Part shown: positions 25,732-35,034 of the stretch, piece after piece
Numbering within the stretch: the stretch's first letter is position 1
Layout: every line of letters starts with the position of its first letter
Source: Halostreptopolyspora alba
GTDB lineage: Bacteria; Actinomycetota; Actinomycetes; Streptosporangiales; Streptosporangiaceae
NCBI GenBank assembly: GCA_003725585.1
Contig: RJMB01000012.1
Location: 90,201-154,200 of the forward strand
Direction: 5' to 3'
DNA length: 64,000 bases
Translations under genes and position numbers: made by a program
The notes under the pieces: model-generated
The model's database searches: none
The model's input: only the letters and a program-made list of their open reading frames with translations
What the model was told of the DNA's origin: nothing

Positions 25732-28700
25732 TCAGGCGGCGTCGCGGCGCAGCCGCCGGTAGGCGCGTCCGCGGGCCTTGCGCACGAACTCCTCCCGGAA
25801 TTCGTCGTTGTCGCTGAACATCCGCAGGAACTCGGTCCTGCTCTCGGCGATCTCGTACACCTTGTCCTCGAAGACGGTGTCGAAGACCAGGCCGAAGTCC
25901 TCCTCGCTGTTGGCGTCGGCGGCGTTGGCCATCTCGGATTCGTCGAGGACCGCGTTGAGGGGGTCACCCATGTCGCCCGGGTGCGCGTTCCCGCCGTACT
26001 TCTTGTTGAGTTCGTCGATGAGCTCCTGCAGGGAACCCATCTCCGGTTCCTTCGCGCTGCCGCTCCCGCCTTCGGAGAAGCCGGGCAGTACCTGCGCGCC
26101 CTCGGAGGCCAGGCGTTCGTCGTGCACACCGGTCTGCTTGAGCCAGAACTGCTCGACGGCGGTCCCGGAGAGGTTGATGTCGGATTCCTCCTTGCGGTTG
26201 GGCAGCCGGTTCAGCAGCAGCTTGCCGTACTGGAACAGCCGCTCCAGCCCGCTGTCGGTGAACGGCACGATCTGGGCGAGGAAGGCGTACATCCGGACGA
26301 AGTCCCGCAGGGCGGTGCGGAAGGACTCCGCGGCATCGGGGTCCTCCTCCTGCAGCCGGACGAACCGTTTCGCGGCGGGGTTGGTGTGCCGGTTCATCTC
26401 CGCGTGCAGGCGCTGCCGTTCGCGGCCTTCGGCACGGGAGTGGTCGGCGGCGGCGAACGCTTCGGCGAAGTCGGCGAGTTCGTGCTCAACCAGCAGCTGG
26501 TGTTCCATGACCTCGCGCTCGGCCGTGTAGAGCAGGTTGGGGTCGGTGGGTGTGGTCAGGGTGGTTTCGTAGTACCGCTGGAAGGACTTGCGGATGTCCT
26601 CGGCGTCGTTGGCGAAGTCGAGGACGAACAGGTCGTCCTGGCTTTTGGCGGGGTGGGTGCGGTTCAGCCGAGACAGGGTTTGCACCGCCTGCACGCCGGT
26701 GAGTTTGCGGTCCACGAACATCGTGGTGAGTAGTGGCTGGTCGAAACCGGTCTGGTACTTGTCGGCCACGACGAGGATGCGGTACTCGGGTTTGCCGTTC
26801 GCCGGGGCGCCGGGGTCGTCGGCGCGCGTGTAGCCGAACCGTTCGGGCAGTTCCTTCTCGCCGAACCCGTTGAGGGTGGTTTCGGTGACCTTGTCGTCGG
26901 GGTTGCCGTCTACCTCCAGTTCGCCGGAGATCGCGACGAGCGCCCTGCAGTCGCCGTATCCCAGTGTCGCCGCGTACTCGGTGATGGCCCGGTAGAGCTT
27001 CACGGCGTGGTTGCGCGACCCGGTGACGACCATCGCTTTGGCGCGGCCGCCCATGCGGCGCCGGGTGTCCCGGTGTACGTGCTCCACGATGACCTCGGCG
27101 CGCTGCTGCATGCTTTCGGGGCTGAGCATCGCGAACCGCACCAGCGCCGAGCGGGCTTTCTTGGTGTCGACTTCGTGGTCCTCTGTGCCGGGCCCGGCCA
27201 GTCGGAAGTAGTTGGCGTAGGTGATGTAGTTGCCGAGCACGTCGAGGATGAAGCCTTCCTCGATGGCTTGGCGCATCGAGTAGGTGTGGAACGCCTCGGG
27301 GGTGCCGGTGACCGGGTCGGGGGTGCCGAACAGTTCGAGGGTTTTGGGTTTCGGGGTGGCGGTGAACGCGAAGAACGACAGTTCCGGGTGGCGGCCGCGC
27401 GCCAGCGCCGAGGCGGTCAGGGGGTCGCCGTCGGCGTCGATGTCGTCGCTGCCGAGTTTGCGCAGGGCCCGCTTCATGGCTGAGGCGGAGTCGCCGGACT
27501 GGGAGGAGTGGGCTTCGTCGGCGACGATCGCGTACCGGTTCCCGCGCAGCGCGGTGACCTGTTCCAGCACGTAGGGGAAGGTCTGCAGGGTCACGATGAT
27601 GATCTTCGTGGTGGCGTCGGCGAGCGCCGCCGCGAGCTGGCCGGACTTGCTGCCGTCGGTGGTGGTGATGCGTTTGACCACGCCGGGGGTGTGGTCGAAC
27701 TGGTAGATGGTGTCGCCGAGCTGCTTGTCCAGCACGGAGCGGTCGGTGACCACGATGGTCTTGTCGAACACCAGCTGGTCGGCGCCCAGCCCGCTCCCGG
27801 GGTCGAGTTCGGCGGGGTCGGGCACCGTGTGCAGGGTGGACAGCCGGTGCGCCAGCCAGGCGATGGTGTTGGACTTGCCGGAGCCGGCGGAGTGCTGGAC
27901 GAGGTAGTTGTGGCCGCTGCCGTGCCGGGCGACGTGGTCGGTGATCCGGTCCACGGCGTGCCACTGGTGGTAGCGCGGGAAGATGAGCCGCCGTTCGTGC
28001 GGGGGTGTCCTGGCGCCCTTCTCCGGCAGTTCCAGGTGCAGGAACCGGCGCAGTAGGTCGAGCCAGGTGTGGCGTTGCCAGATCCGTTCCCACAGGTAGC
28101 TGGTGGCGTACCCGGAGGGTCCGGCGGGCGGGTTGCCTTTGCCACCGGAGACCCCGGGGCCTGAGGAGCCGGTGTTGAACGGCAGGAAGGCGGTGGCGTC
28201 CCCGGCCACCCGTGTGGTGAGGTGCACCTCGTCGGTGTCGACCGCGAAGTGCACCAGGGCGCGTTTGCGCAGCAGGGGTTCGCGGGGGTCGCGATCGGTG
28301 CGGTACTGGCGTTTGGCGTGTTCCGCGGTCTGCCCGGTGAGGGGGTTTTTCAGCTCGGCGGTGGCGACCGGCACCCCGTTGCAGAACAGCACCAGGTCGA
28401 GGGATTTCTCCGGGGTTTTCGCGGAATAGTGCAGTTGCCGGGTGACGGTGAGGATGTTGGCGTCGTATTCGGCGTGGGCGTCGGCGGCCCCCGCTCCGGC
28501 GGGTTTGAAGAACGCGAGCCGTATCTGCACTCCGCGGTCTTTGACGGGGTGCCGCAGCACGTCGAGTGCTCCGCGCCGGTCGATCTCGCGGGCGACGTGT
28601 TCGGCGAAGCGCCGCTGGAATTCCGCGGTGTCGCCGCCGTAGAGCTCGGTGAGCCGTTCGCACTCCTCGGGCTGGGTGCGGCCGAGGAACTGGAACAGCC

Positions 28701-28833
28701 GCCGGGTGTCGAGGGCGAGCCGCTGGTCGTAGTCCTGCTGGAGCCCTTCCACCCATCCGCCGGTCCCGGTGAGCGAGTCGACGATGACCGTCTCGAACGC
28801 CGCTTCGTGGTGCGGGGGTTTCGGCGAGGGCAT
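25732..28833 (-). CDS. hsdR: Type I restriction endonuclease subunit R
   Basis: 1033 residues from ATG 28833 with AAGGAG upstream; 152 further in-frame codons upstream lack coding character. The N-terminal nuclease has LDLVLFCNGVPVATAELKNP (PD-ExK core). Superfamily 2 translocase motifs follow: Walker A SAGSGKSNT, DEAHSSQSG, FFAFTATPK, VVADKYQTGFDQP and QTLSRLNRTH. The C-terminal part is helical. It would cleave DNA with HsdM/HsdS; the only hsdM/hsdS in the window start at 35035 on the same strand, separated by unrelated genes. The kinase gene follows closely downstream. Confidence 0.9.
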   Translation of the reverse strand: MPSPKPPHHEAAFETVIVDSLTGTGGWVEGLQQDYDQRLALDTRRLFQFLGRTQPEECERLTELYGGDTAEFQRRFAEHVAREIDRRGALDVLRHPVKDRGVQIRLAFFKPAGAGAADAHAEYDANILTVTRQLHYSAKTPEKSLDLVLFCNGVPVATAELKNPLTGQTAEHAKRQYRTDRDPREPLLRKRALVHFAVDTDEVHLTTRVAGDATAFLPFNTGSSGPGVSGGKGNPPAGPSGYATSYLWERIWQRHTWLDLLRRFLHLELPEKGARTPPHERRLIFPRYHQWHAVDRITDHVARHGSGHNYLVQHSAGSGKSNTIAWLAHRLSTLHTVPDPAELDPGSGLGADQLVFDKTIVVTDRSVLDKQLGDTIYQFDHTPGVVKRITTTDGSKSGQLAAALADATTKIIIVTLQTFPYVLEQVTALRGNRYAIVADEAHSSQSGDSASAMKRALRKLGSDDIDADGDPLTASALARGRHPELSFFAFTATPKPKTLELFGTPDPVTGTPEAFHTYSMRQAIEEGFILDVLGNYITYANYFRLAGPGTEDHEVDTKKARSALVRFAMLSPESMQQRAEVIVEHVHRDTRRRMGGRAKAMVVTGSRNHAVKLYRAITEYAATLGYGDCRALVAISGELEVDGNPDDKVTETTLNGFGEKELPERFGYTRADDPGAPANGKPEYRILVVADKYQTGFDQPLLTTMFVDRKLTGVQAVQTLSRLNRTHPAKSQDDLFVLDFANDAEDIRKSFQRYYETTLTTPTDPNLLYTAEREVMEHQLLVEHELADFAEAFAAADHSRAEGRERQRLHAEMNRHTNPAAKRFVRLQEEDPDAAESFRTALRDFVRMYAFLAQIVPFTDSGLERLFQYGKLLLNRLPNRKEESDINLSGTAVEQFWLKQTGVHDERLASEGAQVLPGFSEGGSGSAKEPEMGSLQELIDELNKKYGGNAHPGDMGDPLNAVLDESEMANAADANSEEDFGLVFDTVFEDKVYEIAESRTEFLRMFSDNDEFREEFVRKARGRAYRRLRRDAA

Positions 28834-29040
28834 ACGGGGCGGCTCCTTGGGCGCGCGAGGCTCTCTATCGGTCCACCGTGAAGCCCCAGTATGGCCGAGA
28901 TCACCGGCCACGGCGGCGAAACGGGGTGAATCGGTCATACATCCGCCTGGCCGGATCCCGCCATTCATAGGGTGTTGGGTGTCCAACGCGCCGAGGCGGG
29001 AATGGTTCCTCTCCCGCCTCCTGCACATGGGAGGATCCCA

Positions 29041-29302
29041 GTGGAACGTCTGTGGGATGTTGACCTCTCCGCTCTGTTCAAGCGGCGTATGGGCAAGACC
29101 GCGGCCGAACTCGACAAGAGCAGGACCAACGACGACTGCCCGGAGATCTGGGAGCTCGACAACGGTGATGTGGCGATCGTGGGACGCGATGTCACGGAGC
29201 GCTTCAGCGACCGCCTCCCGGCCGGGCTGAGCATAGGAGCGGCTGGTGGTCATCCCCGGTGCGATGCTGCGCGCCGCCAAGGAGGACATCGCCGATGTTT
29301 GA
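29041..29302 (+). pseudogene. Small protein upstream of DUF6879, frameshifted
   Basis: GTG 29041 after GGGAGG opens VERLWDVDLSALFKRRMGKT, then TNDDCPEIWELDNGDVAIVG and LPAGLSIG. Near 29240 the frame shifts; the true end, ERLVVIPGAMLRAAKEDIAD, lies in the next frame and overlaps the DUF6879 start by eight bases. This is a known small actinobacterial family of unknown function paired with DUF6879 genes. The missing or extra base could be a real mutation or a sequence error. Confidence 0.6.
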
Positions 29303-29912
29303 CGACATCCGTGCCGCTGAGGGCACCTACCTGGACCGCCACTCCTACCGTGCGGACGCCGCCGCCCTGCGCGCGGACCCGGCCATGACCGGCGAGGTCT
29401 GGAAATTGGAGCGGTCGCAGTTCTTCTACGAGACCGGGGACCCCGCCTGGGAGGCGTTCCGCTCCGGCGACTGGGACCGCGTCCTGGAGATCTTCGAAAG
29501 CGAGCGCGCCGCCATCCGGGGCGAGGCCGAGGAGTACGCGCGTCTGGGTCTTAGGCTGCGGCGGCTGCGTATCGTCGAACTCCCGCCCACCTCCTACCTT
29601 CGGTGGGAGATGTACAGTCATCGGATATTCGTCGAGAGCGGTTTCGAGATCGGAGTACTCGACGCCGGCCGGGTCCGCTGGTTCGAGCGGGAACGGCCCC
29701 TACCGGAACTCATGGTGTACGGCGGAGAAGTTGTCTACCAGGTTCACTACGACGAGCGTTGGGCCCCGGCCGGGGCGAAGCGGGTTGACGATCCCGCGCT
29801 GGCGCGTGCCGCCGCACGCACTGTCTCCGCGCTGTACAGGCAGGCTGAACCGTTCATGGAGTTCTTCGAACGGGAGATCGCTCCCCGGACTCCGGAACCC
29901 GTCACGGCCTGA
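29295..29912 (+). CDS. DUF6879 family protein
   Basis: A 205-residue protein from ATG 29295, overlapping the preceding small gene. Features: EVWKLERSQFF, an acidic helix region, RLRIVELPPTSYLRWEMYSH and YGGEVVYQVHYDE, all typical of DUF6879, a family of unknown function common in actinobacterial genomes, often near XRE/DUF397 genes or in defence regions. No signal peptide or membrane segment. It is divergent from hsdR with about 200 bases between. Confidence 0.7.
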   Translation: MFDDIRAAEGTYLDRHSYRADAAALRADPAMTGEVWKLERSQFFYETGDPAWEAFRSGDWDRVLEIFESERAAIRGEAEEYARLGLRLRRLRIVELPPTSYLRWEMYSHRIFVESGFEIGVLDAGRVRWFERERPLPELMVYGGEVVYQVHYDERWAPAGAKRVDDPALARAAARTVSALYRQAEPFMEFFEREIAPRTPEPVTA

Positions 29913-30014
29913 GCCGAGGCGGTGGGCGGTCGCGCCGTCTTCCTCCGTTGAGCGGGGAAGCACCCGGCCGCTGACCGTTGCTACGATCCTGCTGCTCATA
30001 GTGGTGGCGGTCGT

Positions 30015-30629
30015 GTGCTGGGGACCGGTCCCCAGCGACGAGGCCCCAAGACGCGCAAGCAGCAGCTCTACACGAACATGATCGTGACGCAGTGGGGGAC
30101 GGCGTTCCGTGCGGGTGCGATGCCGGAGAGGCGGCTGCGGGCCAACGCCGCCGAGATGTTCCGCGGGCCGGTGGGGCGCGCCTACTGGGCTGCCGCCCGC
30201 GAGTCCCGGCTGAGCACGACCGGCCGCCGACTGGACCGGCGGTTCACCGAGATCCTCGACGAGGAGTACCAGAAGGCCGCCCCCACCGAGCCCGCGCCGC
30301 ACGGCGACGACCGGGAGGGCGCGTCCCCGGAGGGGGAGGAACGTACCCGCGGTGGCGCGGGGCGCCTGCTGCTGGCTTTCGCGAGCGGCGCGGCGGTCGC
30401 CGGGGCCGCCGCCGGGATCGTTCGGCGCCTGCGCCGGAACGCTGCTCGCTCGCAAGGAGCAGCAGGAACTACTCAAGTGTCGTCTGGTCCCGAAGGCCCG
30501 CCTTCAGGGCTTCGTCGCGAACGCTTTTCAGCGTGGCCTTACCGCCGGCTCTCTTGGCGTGCCAGAAGGTCCAACCGTTGGCGGACTGCCGGTTCAGGAC
30601 GAACATGGCCGCCGAGGACACGGAGGTGA
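30015..30629 (+). pseudogene. DUF6082-like membrane protein, frameshifted
   Basis: The frame reads QQLYTNMIVTQWGTAFRAGA, then GPVGRAYWAAARESRLSTTG and EILDEEYQKA, the DUF6082 core, then a C-terminal hydrophobic stretch (RLLLAFASGAAVAGAAAGIV). The expected N-terminal helix, TVATILLLIVVAVVCW, is just upstream (about 29975-30020) in a different frame. The 3' end runs over the convergent DUF262 gene, where the sequence no longer looks coding, so the real end is probably near 30460. Most likely a broken gene. Function unknown. Confidence 0.5.
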
Positions 30630-32673
30630 AGATCTCCCCGGAGTCCACTTTCACATGGCCGTCGCCGAGGATGGTGGCGGTGTAGCGCTCACCGGAGCGG
30701 GTGCCGAAGATCTCCTGATCCGCGGTCAAATAGCCCTTCTGGATGAGTTCGCCCACGGTGACGTCGTAGCGCGCCCGGCCTCGTCGGGCGGCGCGCCGCT
30801 CGGGCGTCACGTGCTTGGGGATCTTGAATCCGTAGTTCTCCGGTGCCCACACCAGTTCGCACAACCGCTGGTACAACTTCTGGCGCTCTTCGATGGCTTT
30901 CGCGGTGAACTCGGAGTCGTCCTTGTAGCTCTGGAACAGTTTCGCCAGCCCGTACTCCTTGTTGCTGCGGAGCTTGCGGAAGCCGGGGTTCCTGGCGCGG
31001 TGGAACTCCGGGTGAAGTGAGGCGGCGAGCACGTTCTGCTGGCGGTATGCCGCGATCTTCTCGCTGAGGGGAACATCCCGATAACTCGCGTTCTCGCGCT
31101 TGTCCAGGAGCAGCAGGGCGCCGAGCCGGTCACGTAGGGCGTTGAACTTGGCGAGTGTGGGGGCTTCGGACTGGTAACGCTCGGGCTTGTCGGCCCAGAT
31201 GTGCTCGATCTCGTAGGGGCGCTGCCGGTCCAGGTAGTCGGCGATGGGGTCGGGTTTGCCGCATTCCTTCTCAACCCAGGCGGTGACCCGGGCGAGCAGG
31301 TAGCGCACCTGCTTCCTGTTGTCGTGCCGCAGGCCGAACTTGGTCGCGGTGATCCCGGTGAAGTCGTCGTCGAGTCCGGCGACCTCCTGACTGAGCAGGT
31401 TCCGAACGTCCTCACTGGTTCGGCAATCGCGGAGCCGCGGCACCAGATGGGCCACCTCGTCGTCCAGGGCCTCGGGTTGGCGCGCCTTGTCGTTCACGAA
31501 GCGGCGGACGTAGAGCAGGTCGAGGTAGCCGGCGATCAGGACCGCCTTATTCCAGAACTCGTCGAGTTCGTCGGTGGGGGAGACGGCGGCGAGGATCGCG
31601 GTGTACTGCTGGTCGAGTCCGTTCACCGCGTTGTAGAAGATGGGCTCACGGTCCTTGTGGGGCTCTTTCGCGGCGTGCAGCAGGGAGGCGTACCGGTCGG
31701 CGAGACCGCAGATTTCGTTGGTCACGAAGCGGTGGTAAGAGTCCTTGCCGTGCAGGCTGAGCCGGTCGTGGTTGTCGCGGACCCATTCGTGCGCCGCCGT
31801 GCCGATCCTGTCGATGTCGCTGCCCGTTCCGGTTTCGGAGAGATCGGCGTATTTGGCGGTCAGCATGGCGGTGATGAAGTCGCTGGGGGTGTGGGGCTCG
31901 TTGGCGATGATCCGGGCGAGCATCTCGCGCCATTTCACGTCGAGTTGGTGACGGTCGTGGGCGTGGGAGAGCAGGAAGCCCTTCAGTAGCTCGATGGGGT
32001 CGAGTTTGACGCCCCGGTCGTTCATCGTCTTGAAGATCTCCCAGCCCTGTTCGCGGCTGTCGGCTTTGATACCGACGAGGCACACGCGGTCGCGGAGCCA
32101 GTCGAGGAAGGGGAGGAGGCTTTCGCCGCGGAGTTCGGGCGGGAAGGTCTCGTCGAGGTCGCGGGCGCGTTCGTAGAGGTTGCGCACCGAGGGTGTGGAG
32201 TTCTCCGGGAGGGTGTAGGGCCCTTCCTTGTAGATGGAGTCGAGTAGTGCGCTCCGCTCGTCGATGGCGATGGTGTAGGTCCGCCGGCCGTGCTTGGAGA
32301 CCCGGATGAGCTTGTCCAGTTCGCTCAGGTCGTCTTCGGCGTCGATCTGCTGCTCGACGAGCAGTCGGCGAAGGTGCATCAGCAGCAGGTGGAGCGTGGT
32401 GATGCGCTGCTGGCCGTCGACGAGGTAGGTGGTCTCTCCTTCTTCGAAGTACACGAACGGCCCGAGGAAGTACGGGGCGTACTCGGACGTTTGGGACCTG
32501 CTGTGCTCGGGGCGCCACGAGGCGGCGAACCGCTGGTACAGGTCCTCGACGAGGGAGCCGACGTGCTTGCGGGTCCAGACGTATTCGCGCTGGTAGTAGT
32601 CCAGCCCGAACCGCTGCCCGGAGAAGAGTTGCTCGATGGTGAAGCCGTGACCACTGATGGGGGATTCGGCCAT
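30469..32673 (-). CDS. DUF262/HNH (GmrSD-like) protein 1
   Basis: 734 residues from ATG 32673. The N-terminal DUF262 domain (ParB/sulfiredoxin-like) carries YYQREYVW, VDGQQRITTLH and FKTMNDRGVKLDPIELLKG. A helical middle leads to a DUF1524-type HNH region (YEIEHIWA, LRDRLGALLLLDKRENASY). A small C-terminal domain resembles RAMA/DUF4357 modules (GELIQKGYLTA, YTATILGDGHV). Known: GmrSD proteins are NTP-dependent type IV enzymes against modified phage DNA; others pair with toxins. This protein stands alone as a fused S-D form. Confidence 0.82.
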   Translation of the reverse strand: MAESPISGHGFTIEQLFSGQRFGLDYYQREYVWTRKHVGSLVEDLYQRFAASWRPEHSRSQTSEYAPYFLGPFVYFEEGETTYLVDGQQRITTLHLLLMHLRRLLVEQQIDAEDDLSELDKLIRVSKHGRRTYTIAIDERSALLDSIYKEGPYTLPENSTPSVRNLYERARDLDETFPPELRGESLLPFLDWLRDRVCLVGIKADSREQGWEIFKTMNDRGVKLDPIELLKGFLLSHAHDRHQLDVKWREMLARIIANEPHTPSDFITAMLTAKYADLSETGTGSDIDRIGTAAHEWVRDNHDRLSLHGKDSYHRFVTNEICGLADRYASLLHAAKEPHKDREPIFYNAVNGLDQQYTAILAAVSPTDELDEFWNKAVLIAGYLDLLYVRRFVNDKARQPEALDDEVAHLVPRLRDCRTSEDVRNLLSQEVAGLDDDFTGITATKFGLRHDNRKQVRYLLARVTAWVEKECGKPDPIADYLDRQRPYEIEHIWADKPERYQSEAPTLAKFNALRDRLGALLLLDKRENASYRDVPLSEKIAAYRQQNVLAASLHPEFHRARNPGFRKLRSNKEYGLAKLFQSYKDDSEFTAKAIEERQKLYQRLCELVWAPENYGFKIPKHVTPERRAARRGRARYDVTVGELIQKGYLTADQEIFGTRSGERYTATILGDGHVKVDSGEIFTSVSSAAMFVLNRQSANGWTFWHAKRAGGKATLKSVRDEALKAGLRDQTTLE

Positions 32674-32844
32674 GCTGGGCGGCGCTCCTCATTGATCGAC
32701 GCGCTGCACGGGGGACGCTGATCGTCGTACCCCCTCGATGGGAGGAGTGAATCCCGGTTGATGACCCGAACCGGCCACGACGACTCCCGAGCCACCGGTA
32801 TTCCGCCGACGGTCGCCCCACCAGTGGGGAAGGGTCGGAGAGCT

Positions 32845-33099
32845 CTACAGGCGGGCGGCCTTCACAGCGGTGAGGAACGCCGACCACTCGGCCCCGGAGA
32901 AGGACAGATGTCCCGCGTGGGGATGCTTGGAGTCCCGCACGGCGACCGAGGAGGGGAGCTGGGCGTACTCGACGCACTCACCGCCGTTGCCATTGCTGTA
33001 GGAGGAGGTGTGCCAGGCGGCGCTGGAGCATTCGAGGCAGTTGCTACTGGTGGCGCCGCTGTAGGAACTCTTGCGCCAGAGCGCCTTGGTGGGATCCAT
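32845..33099 (-). CDS. DUF397 protein, duplicated motif
   Basis: An 84-residue protein with two copies of the DUF397 core: WRKSSYSGATSSNCLEC and then WHTSSYSNGNGGECVEYA, ending VRDSKHPHAGHLSFSGAEWSAFL. DUF397 proteins are small partners of XRE-DUF5753 regulators (as in whiJ loci of streptomycetes). It is 21 bases downstream of such a regulator on the same strand. Thought to antagonise the regulator. Confidence 0.88.
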   Translation of the reverse strand: MDPTKALWRKSSYSGATSSNCLECSSAAWHTSSYSNGNGGECVEYAQLPSSVAVRDSKHPHAGHLSFSGAEWSAFLTAVKAARL

Positions 33100-33120
33100 G
33101 ACGAACCTCTACTCGTCGAA

Positions 33121-33951
33121 TCAGCCCATGAGCTGTTCGAGGTATTCGAGCGATTCCTCGACAGACAGGGCTTTTGCCTGTATTAGGTCAAACACCAGGC
33201 TATAGCGCCGCAGTTCGTGTTCTTCCTCCAGGTACAGACCATCGTTGTCGTTCTCGATGAACACGGTGGGGGAGGGGTCGGGGAAGTCCAAGATAACGAA
33301 GGCGCCGTTGGTGCCAGCGTGGGCTCCGGCCTTGAGCGGGAGGATCTGGATATAAGCGGCCCCTTGTCGACGCATATCAACAAGGTGTTGAACTTGCTCG
33401 CGCATGACCTCAGGACCGCCGACCTCGCGTAGGAGCGTGGCCTCGTCGATGACAGCCCAGAAGGCCGGTGGCTTGTCGCGTGTGAAGAGGTTCCGGCGGG
33501 TGATTCGAGCGTCGACGCGTCGTTTGATCTCTTTCTCGTCTTCGATGCCTCCCCCACGAAAGATGGCGCTGGCGTAGTCGGCGGTCTGGAGCAAACCGGG
33601 AACGACAACGCACTCGTAGGTGCGGATCGCTGAGGCTTCGGCTTCCAAGCTGACATAGGAGCCGGGGAGTACATCGGAGTACTTGTGCCACCAGCCACGT
33701 TCGCGAGCCCGCTTGGAGAGTTCGATGAGCGCTTCTCGTTCACGGTCGGGGACGCGGTACAGATCCAGGAGTGCGCGTACGTCAGAGGGGCGGACGGTCT
33801 GAGTGCGGCCGTGCTCGATGCGGTGCAGTTTGACTCTGTTCCACCCCATCTCCTTGGCCACGTCTTCCTGGGATAGGTCGGCTTCCAGACGGAGCCGCTT
33901 GAGTTCTCGGATGAGATGACGACGCCGTACAGGGTGTCCGCTCTCGGGCAT
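33121..33951 (-). CDS. XRE-family regulator with DUF5753 (WhiJ-like)
   Basis: 276 residues from ATG 33951 (MPESGHPVRRR), chosen over an upstream start for its GAAGGA site. The HTH (residues about 12-65) has LSQEDVAKEMGWNRVKLHRI. The C-terminal DUF5753 domain has VVPGLLQTADYA, FWAVIDEATLLREVGG, VDMRRQGAAYIQILPL and FVILDFPD. Known: these regulators work with DUF397 proteins in development and secondary metabolism. A palindromic operator-like sequence lies about 70-105 bases upstream. Lower GC than most of the window. Confidence 0.9.
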   Translation of the reverse strand: MPESGHPVRRRHLIRELKRLRLEADLSQEDVAKEMGWNRVKLHRIEHGRTQTVRPSDVRALLDLYRVPDREREALIELSKRARERGWWHKYSDVLPGSYVSLEAEASAIRTYECVVVPGLLQTADYASAIFRGGGIEDEKEIKRRVDARITRRNLFTRDKPPAFWAVIDEATLLREVGGPEVMREQVQHLVDMRRQGAAYIQILPLKAGAHAGTNGAFVILDFPDPSPTVFIENDNDGLYLEEEHELRRYSLVFDLIQAKALSVEESLEYLEQLMG

Positions 33952-34019
33952 AGGTCGGTTCCTTCGTACTGGGAGGTCGTAGCCCTGACAGGCTAGGGCA
34001 ACCATGATTATAAGTAACC

Positions 34020-34058
34020 AACTTAAGATGCAACTGTTGCATTATATCTAAGTTGCAT
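34020..34058. promoter_or_regulatory. Palindromic operator between XRE regulator and divergent genes
   Basis: ATGCAAC-T-GTTGCAT (34028-34042) is a perfect seven-base inverted repeat, flanked by a second pair AACTTA (34020-34025) / TAAGTT (34049-34054). Another GTTGCAT lies at 34052-34058. AT-rich and set in the divergent promoter region, so probably bound by the XRE regulator. Confidence 0.6.
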
Positions 34059-34120
34059 ACATGATGAGGGTGTCCTGAGAGCTGCGTCACCCCGCAGCGT
34101 TTCTATGTAAGGAGCCCCTC

Positions 34121-34519
34121 ATGCTCTCTTATCTGACTCCTGGTCCTGATCCTTCGACTCTCGGTGAGATTCGCCGGTCGCTGCTTGGGCGACTTCAGGA
34201 GGAGGTGCATGCGTTCGGCAGGCCGGCGCTGGTGGCGCTGGCCGGCTCGGATCACCCGGTGCTCTACACCGCCGGACCTGACGGCCGCCGGGTCGCCGTC
34301 GTAGCCATGTGGCTGGGGGGTTCCTGGTGGTTCGTCTGGGGCCGGAACGGCCAGGCTCCGGCGGCCTCCCCGCGTGACGTTGCCGCGGTCCTCGCTAGGC
34401 ACGGCCCGGCGGATCCGGGCGGTGCGGGAAAAGTCCGTGACCTGTTCAGCCGTCGCCCTCGTGCACGCGGTAAGCAGGTCGCGCACGCCGCTTCGGGCGC
34501 GCTTGCGGAGGCGGCGTGA
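34121..34519 (+). CDS. Hypothetical protein upstream of ATPase gene
   Basis: 132 residues from ATG 34121 with AAGGAG upstream. It has LGEIRRSLLGRLQEEVHAFG, DHPVLYTAGPDGRRVAVVAM and WWFVWGRNGQ, then a basic C-terminus. This resembles small actinobacterial proteins of unknown function found beside WhiJ/DUF397 sets. The stop overlaps the next start (TGATG). Cytosolic. Confidence 0.65.
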   Translation: MLSYLTPGPDPSTLGEIRRSLLGRLQEEVHAFGRPALVALAGSDHPVLYTAGPDGRRVAVVAMWLGGSWWFVWGRNGQAPAASPRDVAAVLARHGPADPGGAGKVRDLFSRRPRARGKQVAHAASGALAEAA

Positions 34520-34989
34520 TGGAGGACCTACTCTCCCCGTTCACGCTCAGCGCCTACCGGTCCTTCCCCGGTGTGGCGGAGCAGTGCCGTGAGACCCGCC
34601 TCTGGGTGCGGGCGCTGGTGCGCGACTTCCACGACGTGGCCGAGGCCGTGGAAATGGTGGCCAGCGAGTTCTTCAGTAACGCCCTGCGCCACACCGCCTC
34701 GGGCCGCCCCGACGGCGAGGTGGACGTGGGGATCGTCGCTCTGGCGGCTGGTGTTCTCCATCTGGAGGTGATCGACCAGGGGCAGGCCACAACCAGAGCC
34801 GAGCGCCAACCCCTCGACCCCATGCGCCCCGGCGGCTGCGGCCTGGTCCTCGCCGGTGCCCTTTCCCACGGTTGGGGGCGCGTTCCCGCCGAAGTCGACC
34901 CGTGCTGCGGCGTCCACACCCCCACCCCCGACGACTACACCGGCCCGATGGTCACCTGGGCCCACTTCCACACCAGGATCCGACGCTGA
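34519..34989 (+). CDS. RsbW-like ATP-binding protein (HATPase_c_2)
   Basis: 156 residues from ATG 34519; GTG 34516 is possible, but the GGAGG site is better placed for the ATG. GHKL motifs: N box EFFSNALRHTASG, G1 EVIDQGQA and G2 GGCGLVLAGALSHGWG. Known: stand-alone HATPase_c_2 proteins act as anti-sigma factors or kinases of anti-anti-sigma factors, and commonly accompany WhiJ/DUF397 genes in streptomycetes (abaA-type loci). It is transcribed with the upstream hypothetical gene, divergent from the XRE regulator. Confidence 0.82.
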   Translation: MEDLLSPFTLSAYRSFPGVAEQCRETRLWVRALVRDFHDVAEAVEMVASEFFSNALRHTASGRPDGEVDVGIVALAAGVLHLEVIDQGQATTRAERQPLDPMRPGGCGLVLAGALSHGWGRVPAEVDPCCGVHTPTPDDYTGPMVTWAHFHTRIRR

Positions 34990-35034
34990 CCCCATCCCCC
35001 TCCGGTACGGCGGCCGTCGATCCACGCCCAGCCG

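Noticed and set aside
28834..29289. 152-residue N-terminal extension of HsdR
   Set aside because: It overlaps the divergent small gene and promoter region; the ATG at 28833 has AAGGAG and HsdR-like sequence starts there.
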